DNA from: Cyanobium sp. CZS25K
GTDB lineage: Bacteria; Cyanobacteriota; Cyanobacteriia; PCC-6307; Cyanobiaceae
NCBI GenBank assembly: GCA_030373325.1
Contig: JAUCZB010000014.1
Coordinates: 1-64,000, forward strand
Direction of reading: 5' to 3'
Length of the DNA stretch: 64,000 nt
In this document: positions 1 through 8,907 of the stretch, in pieces
Layout of the letters: each line of letters starts with the position of its first letter
How positions within the stretch are numbered: the stretch's first letter is position 1
Translations under genes and position numbers: made by a program
The notes under the pieces: model-generated
Told to the model about the DNA's origin: nothing
The model's database searches: none
The model's input: only the letters and a program-made list of their open reading frames with translations

Positions 1-754
1 TGCCCTCGATGAACTGGATGTCGTCCACCAGAATCAGGTCGGCGGCCCGGTAGCGATCCCGGAAGGCCTGCATGCCGTCCTTGCGGATCGCCTGGATCAG
101 GTCATTGGTGAAGGTCTCGGTGCTCACGTAGAACACCCGCGCCTCCGGGTCGATCTCCAGCCGGTAGTGGCCGATGGCCTGCATCAGGTGGGTCTTGCCC
201 AGCCCCACCCCGCCGCAGATGAACAGGGGATTGAATTCCCGGCCGGGGGCCTCGGCCACCGCCAGGGAGGCGGCATGGGCCATGCGGCTGTTGGCCCCCA
301 CCACGAAGCGGTTGAACACGTAGCGGGTGTTCAGGCCCGCCCCCGGGCGCAGGTGGCCTGGCAGCGGCCGTGGGGCGGCGGTGGTGACACCAGCCCCCGG
401 AGCCGCCGCCGCCGCCGGGCGCTCGGGGAGCGCGACCGCCGTGGCCGGGGCAGGCCCGCCGCCGATCTCGCCGTCGGCCTCGAGGGGCGCTACCGGGGGG
501 TCGGCATCCGGGGCCACCTCCACTTCCACCCGCACCTGGCGTCCGGCGTGCTCGCTGGCCACCGCGGCGATCATCACCAGGTAGTTCTTGCGCAGCCAGC
601 CGCAGGCGAAGCTGTTGGGGGCTTCGAGGCGCAGGAGGCCGTCGGCGTACTCACGGCAGCGGGCCTGACGGATCCAGGTCTCGTAGGTCGGTTTGCTGAG
701 CCTGCCCTGAAGATCCTGGCTCACCCTGTGCCACAGCTGATCACCCTGCTGCAC
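1..754 (-). CDS. dnaA: Chromosomal replication initiator DnaA (5' part only)
   Basis: DnaA binds the replication origin and opens it in an ATP-dependent way. The reverse strand encodes about 251 residues before running off the left edge. They comprise an N-terminal DnaA domain ([19 protein letters not shown], residues about 8-27), a Pro/Ala-rich linker near residues 85-120, and the start of the AAA+ domain with Walker A (GGVGLGKTH) and Walker B (LILVDDIQF). The start is placed at a GTG at 754, because the protein upstream of it no longer resembles DnaA. The C-terminal helix-turn-helix lies outside the window. I saw no cluster of DnaA boxes between this gene and htrA, so nothing here marks oriC. 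Confidence 0.95.
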   Translation of the reverse strand, partial: MQQGDQLWHRVSQDLQGRLSKPTYETWIRQARCREYADGLLRLEAPNSFACGWLRKNYLVMIAAVASEHAGRQVRVEVEVAPDADPPVAPLEADGEIGGGPAPATAVALPERPAAAAAPGAGVTTAAPRPLPGHLRPGAGLNTRYVFNRFVVGANSRMAHAASLAVAEAPGREFNPLFICGGVGLGKTHLMQAIGHYRLEIDPEARVFYVSTETFTNDLIQAIRKDGMQAFRDRYRAADLILVDDIQFIEG

Positions 755-845
755 CAGGAGCCCACGACGCGATGGCCGAATATAGGCAGGCCCCGCCCTG
801 CGGCTCGTCTTTAATGAAGCCGTGAGCGACGCCTGCCCGCCCCTG

Positions 846-1973
846 ATGGTCCAGCCCCGTTTCCTGTCACGCCTCACCCTCCTGGCGGCCACGGCAGGCC
901 TGCTGACCTCCTGCACCGGCACCCGTCTGGCCCTGCCGGGCGTGCCTCAGCCTGAGCAGCCCCGCATCAGCGATGCGGCACCGGGGCCCTCGCTGCAGCC
1001 CAGCAGTTCCGTGATCGTCAATGCCGTCGAGAAGGCCGGTCCGGCCGTGGTGCGGATCGACACGGTCAAGCGGACCGTGAACCCGCTGGGGGGAATCTTC
1101 GGGCGCGGTCCGTCCATCCAGCAGCAGCAGGGCCAGGGGTCGGGCTTCATCACGCGCTCCGACGGGGTGCTGCTCACCAACGCCCACGTGGTCGAGGGCG
1201 CCAACGAGGTGAGCGTCACCCTTCCCGATGGCCGCAGCTTCACCGGCAAGGTGCTGGGGGCCGATCCCCTGACCGACGTGGCGGTGGTGAAGGTGGTGGC
1301 CTCCAAGCTGCCGGTCGCCACCCTGGGCGATTCCAACAAGGTCAGGCCTGGGGAGTGGGCGATCGCCATCGGCAACCCCCTCGGCCTCGACAACACGGTG
1401 ACGGCCGGGATCATCAGCGCCATCCAGCGGACCAACGCCATCGGTGAGGGCCAGCGCGTGCCTTACATCCAGACGGACGCGGCCGTGAATCCCGGCAACA
1501 GCGGCGGCCCCCTGATCAACGACCGCGGCCAGGTGATCGGCATCAACACCGCCATTCGCCAGGCACCGGGCGCCGGCCTGAGCTTCGCGATCCCGATCAA
1601 CACGGCCCGTCAGATCGCCGCCCAGATCCTCGAGCGCGGCTACGCCAGCCATCCCTACATCGGGGTGCGCCTGCAGGCCCTCACGCCCCAGCTGGCCAAG
1701 GAGATCAACGCCACCACCAACGAGTGCCGCCTGCCGGAGGTGAACGGGGTGGTGGTGGTCGAGGTGATGGACAACAGCCCGGCGGCCCGGGGCGGCCTCA
1801 AGCCCTGCGACCTGATCGAGAAAGTGGGCGACAAGCCGGTCCGCAACGCCTCGGAGGTGCAGCTGGCCGTGGACCGGGGCCAGGTGGGAGAACCGCTGGC
1901 GATCACGGTCCAGCGCAACGGATCCAGCCAGAACCTCACCGTCCGTCCTGCCGAACTGCCGCGCGAGGGTTGA
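846..1973 (+). CDS. HtrA/Deg-family serine protease, lipoprotein-type signal
   Basis: Trypsin-like protease of the HtrA (DegP/HhoA/HhoB) family, which degrades or refolds damaged envelope proteins. The triad is visible as His in TNAHVV, Asp in [11 protein letters not shown] and Ser in GNSGGPL. One PDZ domain follows, with its ligand loop near [17 protein letters not shown]. From the ATG at 846 the N-terminus is a signal sequence ending LLTSC, a good lipobox, so the protein is probably membrane-anchored at that Cys. An in-frame GTG at 822 would add eight residues and bury the signal, so I prefer 846. It diverges from dnaA. Which cyanobacterial paralogue it is cannot be told from sequence alone. 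Confidence 0.92.
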   Translation: MVQPRFLSRLTLLAATAGLLTSCTGTRLALPGVPQPEQPRISDAAPGPSLQPSSSVIVNAVEKAGPAVVRIDTVKRTVNPLGGIFGRGPSIQQQQGQGSGFITRSDGVLLTNAHVVEGANEVSVTLPDGRSFTGKVLGADPLTDVAVVKVVASKLPVATLGDSNKVRPGEWAIAIGNPLGLDNTVTAGIISAIQRTNAIGEGQRVPYIQTDAAVNPGNSGGPLINDRGQVIGINTAIRQAPGAGLSFAIPINTARQIAAQILERGYASHPYIGVRLQALTPQLAKEINATTNECRLPEVNGVVVVEVMDNSPAARGGLKPCDLIEKVGDKPVRNASEVQLAVDRGQVGEPLAITVQRNGSSQNLTVRPAELPREG

Positions 1974-1981
1974 CGCCGCCG

Positions 1982-2635
1982 ATGGTCCGGGGGAACGGAC
2001 CGCCCCAGCTGGTGATGCTGGCCCGCTGGCCGGCGCCGGGGCGCTGCAAGAGCCGTCTTGTTCCCGGGGTGGGGAAGGTCAGGGCCGCCGCCATCCAGGC
2101 CCGCCTCACCCAGCACGGGCTGGCGGCCGCCGCCCGGGCCCGCAGGGCCATGGATGAGGCGGCCGGCGGCGGGCGCCGCGTAGCCGGGCTCAGCCTGGTG
2201 CTGGCGACGAGCGGCCTGGGACCAAGGGCCGCGAGCCGCTGGGGAGCCCGTCTCGGCGTGGACCGGGTGGTGGACCAGGGACCCGGCGGCCTCGGACTGC
2301 GGATGCAGCGTCAGATGCTGCGCGGCTGGCGGGAGGGGGCAGCGGCGGTGGTGCTGATCGGCAGCGATCTGCCGGAGCTCGCGGCCGACGACCTGCTGGC
2401 CGCGTTCCGGGCGCTGGAGCACAGCTCCCTGGTGCTGGGTCCCGCGGGCGATGGGGGCTACTGGCTGATCGGCCGGCGCCGGGCGACACCCCAGGTGTTC
2501 ACGGGCATCGACTGGGGCAGCGATCGGGTGCTGGAGCAGACCCTCCTCCTGGCACGGCAGGCCCGCCTGAGCACGGCCCTGCTGGCGGTGCGCCACGATC
2601 TCGACCGCCCCGACGACCTGGACCGCTGGCGATGA
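1982..2635 (+). CDS. TIGR04282-type glycosyltransferase-like protein (DUF2064)
   Basis: About 217 residues resembling the nucleotide-sugar transferase-like family TIGR04282 (DUF2064). Diagnostic segments are the N-terminal VMLARWPAPGRCKSRL (nucleotide-binding loop), VVLIGSDLPEL (the metal-binding SD-P signature) and LGPAGDGGYWLIG. The ATG at 1982 lies 8 bases after the htrA stop; the open frame extends further upstream but is htrA shadow. The last four bases overlap the start of the next glycosyltransferase, so the two are translationally coupled. Members of this pair are usually named after neighbouring radical-SAM/selenodomain or arsenosugar genes; none of those is visible here, so the substrate is unknown. 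Confidence 0.88.
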   Translation: MVRGNGPPQLVMLARWPAPGRCKSRLVPGVGKVRAAAIQARLTQHGLAAAARARRAMDEAAGGGRRVAGLSLVLATSGLGPRAASRWGARLGVDRVVDQGPGGLGLRMQRQMLRGWREGAAAVVLIGSDLPELAADDLLAAFRALEHSSLVLGPAGDGGYWLIGRRRATPQVFTGIDWGSDRVLEQTLLLARQARLSTALLAVRHDLDRPDDLDRWR

Positions 2636-3381
2636 GGCCGCCGGTGAGCGTGGTGATCGCCGCCCGCGACGAGGCCGCGGGCCTGCCGGGGCTGCTCGCG
2701 GATCTGGCCACGGCACCCGCCCTGGTGCGGGAGGTGCTGGTGGTGGATGGGGGCAGCGGCGATGCCACCCCTCGGGTGGCCGCCCTGGCCGGTGCCGAGG
2801 TGCTCCGCCACGGCGGCGGCCGCGGCGGACAGCTGGCCGCCGGCGTGGCCCGCAGCTCCGCACCCTGGCTGCTGCTCCTCCACGGCGACGTGCGCCTTCC
2901 CCCGGGGTGGGCTCCTGTCCTTGCCGCCGCGATCGGCGCCGGGGAGAGCACCGCCTGGGCCTTCCGGCTCCGCATCGCCGGCGATGATCCGGCGCTGCGC
3001 CTGGTGGAACTGGCGGTGGAGCTGCGCAGCCGCTGGCGCCAGCTGCCCTACGGCGATCAGGGCCTGCTGCTGGCCCGGCGGCTCCACGACGCCGCCGGTG
3101 GGATCGCCCCCCTGCCGCTGATGGAGGATCTGGAGTTCGTTCAGCGCCTCAGGCGCCTGGCCAGGATCGGCAGCCTCGCTCTGGCCCTGCGGGTGAACGG
3201 ACGGCGCTGGCAGCGGCTGGGGGTGTGGCAGACGGTGCTGGCCAACGCCCACCTGCGTCGCGCCTGGCGCCACGGCACACCGGTGGCGCAGCTCGCCGAG
3301 CGCTATTACGGCCCCACCGCCCCTCAGGGGGCATACCAGAAGGCACAGCGACGCTGCAGCGGCTCCAGCTCCCAACCCTGA
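2632..3381 (+). CDS. TIGR04283-type family 2 glycosyltransferase
   Basis: GT-A fold family 2 glycosyltransferase of 249 residues. The N-terminus VSVVIAARDEAAGLPGLL and the DXD-like region (VVDGGSGD, later LLLLHGDVRLP) are typical. YGDQGLLLARRLHDAAGG and PLMEDLEFVQRLRR match the TIGR04283 family, which NCBI names an arsenosugar-biosynthesis transferase. It overlaps the preceding TIGR04282 gene by ATGA, so the two products probably act together. Its 3' end overlaps the convergent acetyltransferase gene by 58 bases. No arsenic-methylation genes are in the window, so an arsenosugar role is only inherited from the family name. Confidence 0.88.
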   Translation: MRPPVSVVIAARDEAAGLPGLLADLATAPALVREVLVVDGGSGDATPRVAALAGAEVLRHGGGRGGQLAAGVARSSAPWLLLLHGDVRLPPGWAPVLAAAIGAGESTAWAFRLRIAGDDPALRLVELAVELRSRWRQLPYGDQGLLLARRLHDAAGGIAPLPLMEDLEFVQRLRRLARIGSLALALRVNGRRWQRLGVWQTVLANAHLRRAWRHGTPVAQLAERYYGPTAPQGAYQKAQRRCSGSSSQP

Positions 3382-3914
3382 GCGGCATAGAACCCCACCA
3401 CATCGGGGTCGGCGAACAGGCTCACCCGGTCGATGCCCATGGCCCGGAGCTGCTCGAGCACGTAGTCCATCAGCTCCTTGCCCAGGCCGGCGCCCTGGTA
3501 GCGCGGATGGACCGCCACGTCCCAGACGGTGGCCTCCACCACCCCATCACCGGTGCAACGGGCGAAGCCCACCAGCCGGGGCAACCGGGCGTCATGACGC
3601 CAGAGCCCCACCTGGAGAAGACTGTGCTGGAGCGCCTTGCGCACACGCCGCACGGGGCGGCGGCTCCAGCCCACCGCATCGCAGAGGGCCTCCAGCTCGA
3701 TCAGATCGATCGGCCGTGCCTGGCTGAGCACCAGCTCCAGGCTGGGATTGGGGGTGGTACAGAGACGGTGCCCGGGGCCGTAGAGGTCGGTCAGCAAGGG
3801 AAGGGTCCCGGGCACGGCGAGAGGGCTAAGCGTTCTGACGATCCTGACGGATGCCGAGCGGACTGCGGCAGGGTGGAGGATTGATCGGGCGACTCTCCTG
3901 AGCGTTCCCTCCAC
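3324..3914 (-). CDS. GNAT acetyltransferase, Ycf52/NSI type
   Basis: GCN5-related N-acetyltransferase resembling plastid/cyanobacterial Ycf52. The diagnostic stretch is ELEALCDAVGWSRRPVRRV, followed by the GNAT core: ATVWDVAVHPRYQGAGLGKE, with the acetyl-CoA pyrophosphate loop RYQGAGLGK, then VSLFADPDVVGFYAAQGWE. The family normally ends with a FWY-like segment, as here (AFWYAP). Length is 196 residues from a GTG at 3914, but the first 40 or so look unconserved and a later GTG start is possible. The 3' end overlaps the convergent glycosyltransferase. Plant homologues acetylate melatonin precursors and chloroplast protein lysines; the cyanobacterial substrate is not established here. Confidence 0.88.
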   Translation of the reverse strand: MEGTLRRVARSILHPAAVRSASVRIVRTLSPLAVPGTLPLLTDLYGPGHRLCTTPNPSLELVLSQARPIDLIELEALCDAVGWSRRPVRRVRKALQHSLLQVGLWRHDARLPRLVGFARCTGDGVVEATVWDVAVHPRYQGAGLGKELMDYVLEQLRAMGIDRVSLFADPDVVGFYAAQGWELEPLQRRCAFWYAP

Positions 3915-3957
3915 CAGCTCCGATCGACCGCAGGGAACCCCGGATCCCGCGGCGCCG

Positions 3958-4740
3958 GTGTCACCCCTGCTGGTGGGCGTGCACGGCTGGTTGCTGGCGG
4001 GCCGACTGTGGCACCCCCTCAGGAGGGAACTGGCGCCCCGCTGGTCGCTGTGGTGTCCCGACCTGCCCGGATTCGGTGGCCGTGACCGGCCCCGGGGGCT
4101 GCAGGCCAGCCTGGCCAGCTACGGCCGCTGGCTGGCCGAGGCGGCCCAGCAGGAAGCCGCCGGGCGGCCGCTGGTGCTGCTGGGCCACTCCCTGGGGGGC
4201 AGCCTGGCGCTGCATGCGGCGCCCCTGCTGGGGGAGCAGCTGCGGGGCCTGGTGCAGATCGCGGTGGGGGGCGGTGTGTTCCAGCCCCGCCCCTTCGCCC
4301 GGGTGCGCCGGGGTGGGGCCGCGTTCCTGCGCTGGCGCCCCTCCTGGGTGGCCCAACTGCCAGGCACAGGCGCGATCCGCAGCCCCCTGGTGGCCGAAGA
4401 GCGCGCCGCGCGGGGACTGCTGGCCTGCAGCACCAACCGGGGCGCCGTGCGTCAGCTGCCCCTGCTCGCCTCCGGGCTCGCAGTGCCCAGCCTGTGGATC
4501 GCCGGCAGCCGCGACCAGGTGATGCAGCCCCGCTACGTGCGCCACCTGGCCGGTTACAGCCCCGCTCACCAGCTCGCCGTCCTCAACGGTCTGGGCCACC
4601 TGCCGATGTGCCGGAAGCCGCGCGAGCTGGCGGCCCTGATCGACACCTGGCTGGAGGACGAACTGGCCCTGCCGGCGGCGCCCCCGGGGCTTCAGAGGGT
4701 GGCCAGTCCCTTCTCCTGCAGCTCCGCCAGCTGGGCGTAG
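3958..4740 (+). CDS. Alpha/beta-fold hydrolase
   Basis: Serine-type alpha/beta hydrolase of about 260 residues. It shows the oxyanion region LLVGVHGWLLAGRLW, the nucleophile elbow GHSLGG, an acid in WIAGSRDQVM, and the catalytic His in NGLGHLPM. A GTG at 3958 is the only reasonable start, because the open frame upstream lacks other start codons. The gene is divergent from the Ycf52-like gene, and its last 49 bases overlap the 3' end of the convergent ABC exporter. The substrate cannot be inferred; cyanobacteria carry several such genes near lipid and pigment genes. Confidence 0.85.
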   Translation: MSPLLVGVHGWLLAGRLWHPLRRELAPRWSLWCPDLPGFGGRDRPRGLQASLASYGRWLAEAAQQEAAGRPLVLLGHSLGGSLALHAAPLLGEQLRGLVQIAVGGGVFQPRPFARVRRGGAAFLRWRPSWVAQLPGTGAIRSPLVAEERAARGLLACSTNRGAVRQLPLLASGLAVPSLWIAGSRDQVMQPRYVRHLAGYSPAHQLAVLNGLGHLPMCRKPRELAALIDTWLEDELALPAAPPGLQRVASPFSCSSASWA

Positions 4741-6491
4741 AGCCCGCCCACGGCCCGCAGTTCACGGTGGTTGCCCTCCTCGATCAGGCGACCGCGGCGC
4801 AGCACCAGGATGCGGTCGGCGGCTTCGACGGTGGCCAGCCGATGGGCGATGACGATCGCCGTGCGACCGCTCAGCAGGGTGTCGAGATCCCGTTGCAGGG
4901 TGGCCTCGGTGGAGGGGTCCAGGAAGGCCGTGGCCTCATCCATCACCAGCACCGACGGGTCGCGGATCGCCACCCGGGCCACGGCGAGCAGCTGACGCTC
5001 GCCGGAGGAAAGGTTGCCGCCCCGCTCCCGCAGCTCGGTGGCCAGGCCATCCCCCAGTCGCCCCAGCAGGGGGGGCAGGCCGAGGTCGCCGCAGAGACGC
5101 TCCAGATCCGCGTCGCTGATGGCGGCATCGAGGCGCAGGTTGTCGGCCACGTTGCCGCTGAAAAGGAAGGTGTCCTGCAGCACAACCCCGAGGCGCCGGC
5201 GCAGAGTGGCGATGGGCAGTTCGCGGATGTCGACCCCGTCGAGCCGGATGGTGCCCTGCTGGGGTTCGTAAAGACGGCAGAGCAGCCGGATCACGGTGGT
5301 CTTGCCGGATCCGGTGGGGCCCACGATCGCCACGTGCTCGCCGGGGGCGATGCGGAAGGAGAGATCGGTGAGGATCGGATCGTCGGGGCGGTAGGCGAAG
5401 GAGACGTTCTCGAACTCCACTTCTCCGGGGCTGAACCGTTCCGCCCCGGAGACGACCGCTGCGGGACTGCGCTGGCTGGTGGGCAGATCGGCGATCTCGA
5501 TCGGCTGCTCAAGCAGCTCCCCGATGCGCTCCACGGCGGTGAGCCCCCCCTGGATCTGGGTGAAGCGCTCCGCCAGCTGACGCAGGGGATCGAACACCCG
5601 CTGGGAGAAGAGGATGAAGGTGGTGAGGGTGCCCAGACCCATCGCTCCCCCTGTGACCATGGCGCCGCCGAGGGCCAGCACCATCGCCACGGCCGCCAGG
5701 GCCACCCATTCGATGAAGGCGGAAATGGAGCTGTCGTAGAAGATCGTGCCGGTCACCGCCCGGCGGTAGGCGTCGGTGGTGTGGGAGAAGCGCTCGCCGT
5801 TGACCGCCTCGCGCCGGAACATCTGGACCACCTCCAGCCCCTGGAGATTCTCCTGAAGGTCGGCGTTGAGCTGGCCGAGCTCCTCCCGCACCCGGTAGTT
5901 GGCCTTGCGGTAACGGCCCTGCAACCAGATCACTCCGAGGGTCACGGGCACCTGGCTGACCAGCAGCAGCAGCCCCAGGCGCCACTCGATGGAGAGCATG
6001 GTGAGGCCGATCACCAGCAGGGTGACCAGATCGGAGAGCACCCCCACCGCCCCGCTGCCGAACACCTCCGCCAGGGCATCCACGTCGCTGGTGAGGCGGG
6101 TGAGCAGCTTGCCCACCGGAGTGCGGTCGTGGAAGCGCAACGACAGGGCCATCGCGTGGCGGAAGAGGTCGTCGCGGATCCGTGCGGTGAGCCGCTGCCC
6201 CACCACCTGCACGTTGTAGGTCTGGGTGCCCTGCAGGGAGAGGCGCAGCAGAACCGCCGCCAGCAACAGCACCACCAGCACCCGCAGGGCCGTTGGCACC
6301 GGCAGAGGAGCCAGCCAGGAAAGGACCTCCTCACCCCGGAGTTTGGAGATCACCTGGCCGACCAGCAACGGCTGCACCGCCGCCGCCAGGGCCAGGGGGA
6401 TCAGCAGCAGCAGGGACAGCAGCAGACGCTTGCGATCCCGGCCCAGGTAAGGCAGCAGACGCCGCAGCCGCTGGCGGTCGAGGCTGCTCAT
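4692..6491 (-). CDS. ABC exporter, fused permease and ATPase (MsbA-like)
   Basis: Half-transporter of 599 residues: an N-terminal six-helix ABC type-1 membrane domain (residues about 15-310), then an ATPase domain. The ATPase has Walker A (GPTGSGKTT), Q-loop ([11 protein letters not shown]), signature ([14 protein letters not shown]), Walker B ([13 protein letters not shown]) and H-loop (VIAHRL). Such proteins act as dimers exporting lipids, peptides or drugs. The ATGA overlap with upstream hisG suggests co-transcription, an arrangement with no obvious functional link. The signature begins LSSGE rather than LSGGQ, a common variant. Confidence 0.93.
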   Translation of the reverse strand: MSSLDRQRLRRLLPYLGRDRKRLLLSLLLLIPLALAAAVQPLLVGQVISKLRGEEVLSWLAPLPVPTALRVLVVLLLAAVLLRLSLQGTQTYNVQVVGQRLTARIRDDLFRHAMALSLRFHDRTPVGKLLTRLTSDVDALAEVFGSGAVGVLSDLVTLLVIGLTMLSIEWRLGLLLLVSQVPVTLGVIWLQGRYRKANYRVREELGQLNADLQENLQGLEVVQMFRREAVNGERFSHTTDAYRRAVTGTIFYDSSISAFIEWVALAAVAMVLALGGAMVTGGAMGLGTLTTFILFSQRVFDPLRQLAERFTQIQGGLTAVERIGELLEQPIEIADLPTSQRSPAAVVSGAERFSPGEVEFENVSFAYRPDDPILTDLSFRIAPGEHVAIVGPTGSGKTTVIRLLCRLYEPQQGTIRLDGVDIRELPIATLRRRLGVVLQDTFLFSGNVADNLRLDAAISDADLERLCGDLGLPPLLGRLGDGLATELRERGGNLSSGERQLLAVARVAIRDPSVLVMDEATAFLDPSTEATLQRDLDTLLSGRTAIVIAHRLATVEAADRILVLRRGRLIEEGNHRELRAVGGLYAQLAELQEKGLATL

Positions 6492-7183
6492 CGTGCCGTC
6501 ACCTGGGCGGGCCTCTGGAGGGTGGCGACCCGCTCGACCAGACCCTGGAGGGTCCCATCATCCAGCCGCAGAGCAAGGGGATGGCCGATCAGGCGGGCCG
6601 TGCTGGCGAACAGATCCTCGATGGCCACCAGCCCGTTGTCCCGCAGGGTGCGCCCGGTGGCCACCAGATCCACGATCGCCTCGGACATGCCGGTGATCGG
6701 ACCGAGCTCCACCGAACCGGTGAGGTGGATCAGCTCCACCGGCAGATCCAGCTGATCGAAGAAGGCTTCGGCGCAGCGGGTGAACTTGCTGGCCACGCGG
6801 CAGTGGGCCGGCAGATCCGCGGCCCGGCGGTAGCCGCTGCTGGCCTTGACCGCCACCGCCATGCGGCAACCGCCGAAGCCGAGGTCCACCAGCTGGGCCA
6901 CCGGGAGCTGGTGCTCCCGCAGCACGTCGTAGCCCACCACCCCGAGCTGGGCCTGGCCGTAGGCCACGTAGACCGGCACATCGGCGTTGCGCACCAGCAG
7001 GGCCCGGGCCGTCCCGCAGCGGCTCGGCACCATCAGCAGGCGGTTGTCCTCCTCCAGCAGGGCGGAGAAATCAAGACCCGCCGCCTGGAAGCGGCGCACC
7101 GAATCCTTCAGCAGGGCGCCCTTGGCCAGGGCAACGGTGATCGGGGACCGGGTGATCGGGGACCGCTGGTTGGCAGTGATCAT
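6488..7183 (-). CDS. hisG: ATP phosphoribosyltransferase, short form
   Basis: First enzyme of histidine biosynthesis: ATP plus PRPP gives phosphoribosyl-ATP. It is the short HisG form (about 231 residues, no C-terminal regulatory domain), which in characterised organisms needs HisZ as partner. Core motifs are [11 protein letters not shown] at the N-terminus, [31 protein letters not shown], and the PRPP loop near [19 protein letters not shown]. The chosen ATG at 7183 gives an N-terminus with an exact in-frame duplication of Arg-Ser-Pro-Ile-Thr, encoded by a 15-base tandem repeat. The next gene overlaps by four bases. Confidence 0.93.
   Translation of the reverse strand: MITANQRSPITRSPITVALAKGALLKDSVRRFQAAGLDFSALLEEDNRLLMVPSRCGTARALLVRNADVPVYVAYGQAQLGVVGYDVLREHQLPVAQLVDLGFGGCRMAVAVKASSGYRRAADLPAHCRVASKFTRCAEAFFDQLDLPVELIHLTGSVELGPITGMSEAIVDLVATGRTLRDNGLVAIEDLFASTARLIGHPLALRLDDGTLQGLVERVATLQRPAQVTAR
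7136..7165. repeat. Exact 15-bp tandem duplication in the hisG 5' end
   Basis: Two adjacent identical 15-base units (ggtgatcggggaccg) at 7136-7150 and 7151-7165. They fall in frame just inside hisG and duplicate five amino acids. Perfect identity suggests a recent slippage event. Confidence 0.9.
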
Positions 7184-7212
7184 GGAAGCCAGCAGCAACC
7201 TGGACTGTAACG

Positions 7213-7971
7213 ATGCAGGATCATGCCGAAGCCGGGCCCGCCTCTCCGCTGCAGGTGGAGCTGCTGCCGGTGCTGCGGGACAACTACCTGTTCGTGCTCC
7301 ACGACGGCCGGCGGGCGGTGGTGGTGGATCCAGCGGTGGCGGATCCGGCGATCGCCTGGCTGAAGCAGCGGCATCTGGAGCTGGTGGCGGTGCTGCAGAC
7401 CCACCACCACAGCGATCACATCGGCGGCACCCCCGCTCTGCTGCGGCAATGGCCCCGGGCGGAGGTGGTGGCGGCCCTGGCCGACCGGGAGCGGATCCCC
7501 TTCCAGACCCGGGGGGTGGCGGACGGCGATCGCTTCACCCTGCTGGGCCAGCCCGTGGAGGTGCTGGAGGTGCCGGGCCACACCCGCCATCACCTTGCCT
7601 TCCACCTGCCCCTGCAGGGCGAGCTCTTCTGCGGCGACACCCTGTTCGCCGCTGGCTGCGGCCGGCTGTTCGAAGGAACCCCCGAGCAGATGCACCGCTC
7701 CCTGCAGCGACTGGCCGCCCTGCCGGAGACGACCCGGGTGTGGTGCGCCCATGAGTACACCGAGGGGAACCTGTGCTGGGCAGCGGCCCAGCGTCCGGGG
7801 GACGGGGCCATCGCCGAACGGCTGACCGCGGTGCAGATCACCCGCTCCCAGGCCGGACCCACGATCCCCAGCTGCATCGGCGAGGAGCGGCGCACCAACC
7901 TGTTCGTGCGGGCGGCGAATCCGGAGGAACTGGCCGCCCTGCGCCGCAGCAAGAATGACTGGACGGGATGA
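7213..7971 (+). CDS. gloB: Hydroxyacylglutathione hydrolase (glyoxalase II)
   Basis: Metallo-beta-lactamase-fold enzyme that hydrolyses S-lactoylglutathione to lactate, completing methylglyoxal detoxification. The binuclear metal motif [10 protein letters not shown], the second His in [10 protein letters not shown], the bridging Asp in [17 protein letters not shown], and His in WCAHEYT are all present. The C-terminal glyoxalase II extension ([15 protein letters not shown]) confirms GloB rather than a generic family member. Length is 252 residues, normal. The ATG at 7213 is divergent from hisG. Confidence 0.95.
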   Translation: MQDHAEAGPASPLQVELLPVLRDNYLFVLHDGRRAVVVDPAVADPAIAWLKQRHLELVAVLQTHHHSDHIGGTPALLRQWPRAEVVAALADRERIPFQTRGVADGDRFTLLGQPVEVLEVPGHTRHHLAFHLPLQGELFCGDTLFAAGCGRLFEGTPEQMHRSLQRLAALPETTRVWCAHEYTEGNLCWAAAQRPGDGAIAERLTAVQITRSQAGPTIPSCIGEERRTNLFVRAANPEELAALRRSKNDWTG

Positions 7972-8073
7972 GCGGCGGAACGAAATGTGTTGCACGACAC
8001 AGCGCCATGTTCCTTCGTTCCTCTGATGGCACCCGACGGGTAATCTCCTCAGGTTGAATGTCCAGCGCACAGG

Positions 8074-8442
8074 ATGGAAACGGCTTCAATCCGATCGGAT
8101 GATGTCCTGGAGGCCGACGGTTCGATGAAGCTGCGCAGGGTAGTTCTTTCCGGCCGCCTCGACATGCTCGGCATGGAAGAGATTTCCCTGAAGCTCACCT
8201 CTCTGACCGCCATCAAACCACTGCCGGTGATTCTTGATCTGCGGGATGTCAGTTTTCTCGCCTCCATCGGGATTCGCAGCATCATCTCCAGCGCCCGGGC
8301 CCTGAATCAGAAAGGTGGCCGCATGGTGATCCTCCTTGGCGGCAACGAACTGGTGCAGGCGACGCTGGAATCCACCGGGATCGATGACGTGATTCCGATG
8401 GTCTTTGATGCGGATCAGGCCGAACGGGACGTGCTGGCCTGA
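8074..8442 (+). CDS. STAS-domain anti-sigma-factor antagonist
   Basis: A 122-residue single STAS domain (SpoIIAA/RsbV type). Such proteins are phosphorylated by a HATPase kinase on a Ser/Thr near FLASIGIRSIISSAR (about residues 63-77) and, when dephosphorylated, release the kinase's other target. The phospho-acceptor is most likely Ser65 in the usual D/S-x-S-G-x-R context, written here as SIGIRS. It is followed 10 bases later by a HATPase gene and then by a PP2C phosphatase: the kinase, substrate and phosphatase of a partner-switching circuit in one operon. Confidence 0.9.
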   Translation: METASIRSDDVLEADGSMKLRRVVLSGRLDMLGMEEISLKLTSLTAIKPLPVILDLRDVSFLASIGIRSIISSARALNQKGGRMVILLGGNELVQATLESTGIDDVIPMVFDADQAERDVLA

Positions 8443-8452
8443 GAGCGCTGCG

Positions 8453-8902
8453 ATGGCGCCGCCCCCGCCCGAAACCCTCAACCTGTTGCTGCAGCCCAAC
8501 CCCCTGGAACTGCGGCGCTGCTCCGATTGGCTCCAGGCCAGCTGCCAGCGGCTGGATGTCCCTGCCGCTTCCAGCGGCAAGCTCGACCTCTGCCTCAACG
8601 AGGTGCTGGCCAATCTCATCGACCATGGCGGCGCCAGAGCATCCAGCTGTCCGGTGCAGCTGACCCTGGAGCGGGCCGATGGCGACGACGGTGGCCTCGC
8701 CACGTTGACCATCAGCGATGCGGGCCGACCCTTCGACCCCCTGTCCTTCAGCAGCGAGCCCTTGCCCCGCACCCTTCAGGAGGCGGAGCCCGGCGGGTTG
8801 GGACTGCTCCTGGTGAATCGATTCGTGGATGAATGCAGCTACCGGCGGGAGGGGGACAGGAACGTGCTTAAGCTCGGTATCCGCTGGTTGAAAAGCCCCT
8901 GA
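8453..8902 (+). CDS. RsbW-type HATPase (anti-sigma/switch kinase)
   Basis: A 149-residue GHKL-fold ATPase of the RsbW/SpoIIAB class, expected to phosphorylate the adjacent STAS protein. It has the N box (CLNEVLANLIDHG), G1 (ISDAGRPFDP) and G2 (GGLGLLLVNRFVDE), and no histidine-kinase dimerisation domain. I chose the ATG at 8453, just after the STAS stop; an upstream in-frame ATG at 8405 would overlap the STAS gene by 38 bases. Its second partner (a sigma factor or an output protein) is not encoded next door. A group-2 sigma gene occurs 51 kb away, but no link is shown. Confidence 0.88.
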   Translation: MAPPPPETLNLLLQPNPLELRRCSDWLQASCQRLDVPAASSGKLDLCLNEVLANLIDHGGARASSCPVQLTLERADGDDGGLATLTISDAGRPFDPLSFSSEPLPRTLQEAEPGGLGLLLVNRFVDECSYRREGDRNVLKLGIRWLKSP

Positions 8903-8907
8903 TCGGT

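Noticed and set aside
755-845. Possible oriC between dnaA and htrA
   Set aside because: Short spacer without recognisable DnaA boxes or an AT-rich unwinding element.
4494-6755. 753-residue open frame antisense to the ABC exporter
   Set aside because: Low-complexity shadow of a clear transporter gene.
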